This document shows, one piece after another, positions 4,283 to 5,920 of a DNA stretch of 5,920 bases. A model generated the notes under the pieces. It did not search any database, was not told the origin of the DNA, and worked only from the letters and a program-made list of their open reading frames with translations. The stretch is from CAYPZT01 sp964415435 (GTDB lineage: Bacteria; Patescibacteriota; Microgenomatia; UBA1406; GWC2-37-13): contig CAYPZT010000045.1 of NCBI GenBank assembly GCA_964415435.1, positions 1 to 5,920 of the forward strand, written 5' to 3'. Within the stretch, counting starts at the first letter, position 1. The number at the start of each line of letters is the position of its first letter. A program made the translations under genes and the position numbers.

Positions 4283-4714
4283 TTAAGTCTTCATAAGCTC
4301 GAATGCTTGCTTAAAGGCTTCCTTATCAGATTTATACGTTAAAGTTTTTTCTACTTCTTCGGCGGTTACAAACTTTGCATCCATCATTTCCCAGTCATGG
4401 TTTTTTGGGTCGCCGGAAATATACTCCATCAGAAAGTAATATACTGTTTTTTTGATAAGATAATCCTGAAATTTGTACATGTACTCTGTGGGCTTCTCGA
4501 GTTTTGCTATTATTTTTGCTTTGATTCCGCCTTCCTCTTCAACCTCGCGAACTGCGGCAACATCCATCGGTTCATTGCGTACGTTGTCTCCGACCAAGCC
4601 TTTAGGAAATCCCCAGCCCTTATGCTGAGAGTGCTGGGTGATGAGCCATAAAATGTTATTTCCTTCTTTTTTGTATACGATACCACCTGCTGAAGTTTCT
4701 CGTTTAAATGGCAT
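4283..4714 (-). CDS. Nudix hydrolase (MutT/Ap4A-hydrolase type)
   Basis: This 143-residue cytosolic hydrolase is expected to cleave a nucleoside diphosphate linked to another moiety, using Mg2+. The complete Nudix box is visible: G42-x5-E48-x7-R56-E57-V-E-E60-E61-x-G63-I, preceded by KGWGFPKG (32-39). The overall form, starting FKRETSAGGIVY and with KKTVYYFLMEY after the box, resembles small MutT and dinucleoside-polyphosphate hydrolases; the substrate cannot be fixed from sequence. I chose the ATG at 4714 over one 14 codons upstream (4756). The longer form would overlap the zinc-ribbon gene by 23 bases and add a low-complexity tail, while family members start near this point. A TATAAT stands exactly six bases before the chosen ATG. 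The gene lies 19 bases after the zinc-ribbon gene, so read-through from it is also possible. Confidence 0.92.
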   Translation of the reverse strand: MPFKRETSAGGIVYKKEGNNILWLITQHSQHKGWGFPKGLVGDNVRNEPMDVAAVREVEEEGGIKAKIIAKLEKPTEYMYKFQDYLIKKTVYYFLMEYISGDPKNHDWEMMDAKFVTAEEVEKTLTYKSDKEAFKQAFELMKT

Positions 4715-4720
4715 GAAGAT

Positions 4721-4726
4721 ATTATA
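4721..4726 (-). promoter_or_regulatory. -10 hexamer TATAAT before the Nudix start codon
   Basis: Consensus TATAAT on the minus strand with six bases to the ATG at 4714, so the first transcribed base would be the A of the start codon. No good -35 match at 16-18 bases. It also supports the shorter Nudix start. Confidence 0.45.
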
Positions 4727-4733
4727 CCGGTTA

Positions 4734-5216
4734 TTACTGCCATTCGGTGAAGTCACAACCTGTCGAGACTTTATTTTCCCGGTCCCATCCGTTTGTAGAA
4801 CATTTTTTTAGACGTTTCCCCGTAGTGGTTGTCATCATTACCAATTTTTCACCGCACTTGGGACAGTTCTCGTCGAGTTCTTCTATCTGTGCTTTTGGCC
4901 ATTCGACATAGTCGCATCCGGAGGCAGTCTTTGTTTTTGGGTCCCAGCTTGAAGTCGAACATTTTTTCATTTTTTTGCCCGATCTTGTAACGGCAGAAAG
5001 GAGGGGGTTGCCGCACTTTGGGCATTTTTCATCGAGCTCTACGGGTTCCGGAGTTATCCATCGTACATAGTCGCAGCCTTCATTTTTCTTCGTGTCAGGA
5101 TTCCATGAGCCAGTCGAACATCGCTGCAACTGTTTGCCGGACTTTGTAGTGATGATTTCACCTAGAGGGGCTCCACACTTCGGGCAGGTTTCAAGGGGCG
5201 TTTTTGGGTTTTCCAT
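4734..5216 (-). CDS. Triple tandem zinc-ribbon protein (topoisomerase C4-finger-like)
   Basis: The 160-residue protein consists almost wholly of three copies of one module of about 53 residues. Each copy reads CPKCG, then a short strand pair with [ST]GK, C-S-T, a conserved Trp, then G-C-D-[YF]-x-x-W. The twelve cysteines are C11/C14/C33/C48, C65/C68/C86/C101 and C118/C121/C139/C154, with spacing C-x2-C-x17-18-C-x14-C, giving three predicted four-cysteine zinc sites. The CPKCG...SGK...C...GC pattern resembles the C-terminal C4 fingers of bacterial topoisomerase I, which bind single-stranded DNA, but no topoisomerase catalytic domain is present and the third interval is longer. Nucleic-acid binding is therefore an inference. 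Copies are joined by acidic linkers (VELDEK, IEELDEN). No Shine-Dalgarno site is at normal distance. It lies between the HAD and Nudix genes and is probably co-transcribed with them. Confidence 0.85.
   Translation of the reverse strand: MENPKTPLETCPKCGAPLGEIITTKSGKQLQRCSTGSWNPDTKKNEGCDYVRWITPEPVELDEKCPKCGNPLLSAVTRSGKKMKKCSTSSWDPKTKTASGCDYVEWPKAQIEELDENCPKCGEKLVMMTTTTGKRLKKCSTNGWDRENKVSTGCDFTEWQ
4740..5186 (-). repeat. Three coding repeats of the zinc-ribbon module
   Basis: The module spans from first cysteine to closing Trp at about 5186-5058, 5024-4899 and 4865-4740. Copies 1 and 2, and 2 and 3, are offset by 162 and 159 bases. Similarity is clear at protein level and moderate in DNA, so the duplications are not recent. 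Confidence 0.85.
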
Positions 5217-5274
5217 AGGAAACTTTTATCCTAGCAGGTGAAGATGGGGAAGTCCATAGTATATGTGATACATG

Positions 5275-5850
5275 TCAGATCAGTTCTTTCACGTTTATAA
5301 ATTGTATGCCGGCCGCTTTTGATGCTTTTTCGTCCGCAAAACTATCGCCAATCATAAGGGTATCTCCTGCATCTTTAATTTCCATTTTGGCAAATCCCTC
5401 AGGATTAGGCTTGATATAAAATACATCATTTCGTGTTATTACTTTCTTGAACATCCCCTCTATTCCTAACTCTTTCATGGCAGACCTGATTGTTCTAGTG
5501 TCATTCGAGGTCCAAACATATAAATCATATTTTTTGAAATTGTTTTTTATAAACTCAACAATTTTAGTATTTGGTGTCTGTCCAGAATAGTATTCTTTTT
5601 CATTTCGGTAATTTATTTCGATAATTTTATCGACAATATCTTTTCCATATTTTTTAATATAAGTGGTTTGTTTTTCCAAGAGTTCGGGAAATGAACTATA
5701 TGTAAACGACCCATCGTAAGAAAGAAATAATTTTTCCATATCCCTAAACCACGGAGTCCAGTTTATATGAAGTGTAGATATGGTTTCATCAAAATCGAAG
5801 ATGACTGATCGAATATTTTCTTTCTCTAGTTTTTGTCTTAGATAATCCAT
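5275..5850 (-). CDS. HAD-superfamily hydrolase (phosphatase-like)
   Basis: The 191-residue cytosolic enzyme has all four HAD motifs. Motif I is DFDET with nucleophile D19 and acid/base D21. Motif II is in VWTSND (T114 or S115). Motif III is K147 in YIKPNPEG. Motif IV is IGDSFAD with D169 and D173, the Mg2+ ligands. The region between motifs I and II (about 25-95) is a helical C1-type cap. The arrangement resembles phosphoglycolate phosphatase/beta-phosphoglucomutase relatives, so a small phosphorylated metabolite is the likely substrate, but specificity cannot be assigned. The start has no Shine-Dalgarno site; AT-rich hexamers (TATATA, TAATAT) lie four to seven bases before the ATG. The zinc-ribbon gene begins 58 bases downstream. 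Confidence 0.9.
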   Translation of the reverse strand: MDYLRQKLEKENIRSVIFDFDETISTLHINWTPWFRDMEKLFLSYDGSFTYSSFPELLEKQTTYIKKYGKDIVDKIIEINYRNEKEYYSGQTPNTKIVEFIKNNFKKYDLYVWTSNDTRTIRSAMKELGIEGMFKKVITRNDVFYIKPNPEGFAKMEIKDAGDTLMIGDSFADEKASKAAGIQFINVKELI

Positions 5851-5903
5851 TGTTTATATATTAATGCGGTGTGTATTGGACGAAGTTCGAATGTATTTCG
5901 GAC

Positions 5904-5920
5904 AAAATCCGCAGGATTTT
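5904..5920. repeat. Perfect inverted repeat cut by the right edge
   Basis: AAAATCC-GCA-GGATTTT is a 7-bp perfect stem with a three-base loop ending exactly at the window edge. The base before it is C (5903) and the preceding sequence is TTTCGGA, so the stem may continue outside. It could be a terminator for a neighbouring gene or one copy of a dispersed palindrome; the window cannot tell which. Confidence 0.55.

Noticed and set aside
4131..4286. 51-residue plus-strand frame starting inside tRNA-Gly and ending DGDEIVLAIEEA
   Set aside because: The first half is the sense translation of the tRNA (MVECFLAKEEVEGSNPF), a recurrent artefact. The tail looks protein-like but has no start or ribosome binding site of its own.
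4715..4756. Longer Nudix start with 14 extra N-terminal residues
   Set aside because: It overlaps the zinc-ribbon gene, adds a low-complexity Asn/Ser tail not seen in the family, and the -10 hexamer points to the ATG at 4714.
5255..5274. Hairpin right after the HAD stop as a terminator
   Set aside because: About seven pairs with a bulge, AT-rich and with no T-run on the minus strand; too weak to call. A TATACT within it (5263..5258) could equally be a -10 for the zinc-ribbon gene.
1..5920. Recoded UGA (Gly) as in some Patescibacteria
   Set aside because: UGA ends the HAD and small membrane-protein genes at natural C-termini and no in-frame UGA is needed in any other gene.

Overview
The window looks like a piece of a small, compact bacterial genome, most plausibly from the Candidate Phyla Radiation (Patescibacteria, perhaps Microgenomates-like). 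This is inferred from short densely packed genes on both strands, scattered tRNA genes mostly lacking an encoded CCA, a membrane-anchored PsbP-like protein, small cysteine-rich proteins, and start codons that mostly have a -10-like hexamer rather than a Shine-Dalgarno site in front of them. UGA is used as a stop, so the UGA=Gly code of Gracilibacteria/SR1 does not apply. No mobile element, CRISPR array, rRNA or phage gene was seen.

Layout. On the minus strand, 1770 down to 1 carries a GT4 glycosyltransferase, a membrane-anchored PsbP-like protein nine bases after it, and apparently the first codons of a third gene at the left edge. Divergent from this, separated by only 28 bp with overlapping -10 elements, uppP (undecaprenyl-diphosphatase) runs rightward. 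Its stop codon shares its last base with the first base of tRNA-Arg(CCG), followed by tRNA-Ala(CGC) and an unusual tRNA-Ile(UAU). The stretch 2826-3066 holds a possible 36-residue zinc-finger microprotein on the minus strand and the promoter of tRNA-Phe(GAA). A 48-residue membrane protein resembling the lmo0937/DUF5670 family (minus) converges on tRNA-Phe and has the only textbook Shine-Dalgarno site in the window. A GNAT-like acetyltransferase (minus) and tRNA-Gly(GCC) (plus) diverge from a pair of back-to-back promoters. The right end is a minus-strand run: HAD hydrolase, a triple zinc-ribbon protein and a Nudix hydrolase, then half of a probable hairpin at the right edge.

How the genes relate. 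GT4 and UppP both belong to envelope polysaccharide/undecaprenyl-phosphate metabolism, which fits their divergent sharing of one promoter region. The HAD, zinc-ribbon and Nudix genes are close enough to be co-transcribed, but no shared pathway can be deduced; two are generic phosphate-cleaving enzymes. The tRNA genes are expressed either by read-through from uppP or from their own -10 elements placed just upstream.

I do not see a clearly new multi-gene system. The most interesting signals are the uppP stop/tRNA-Arg overlap, the tRNA-Ile(UAU) with a C at position 55, the recurrent leaderless start architecture, and the three-fold zinc-ribbon protein. No convincing rho-independent terminator is visible inside the window.
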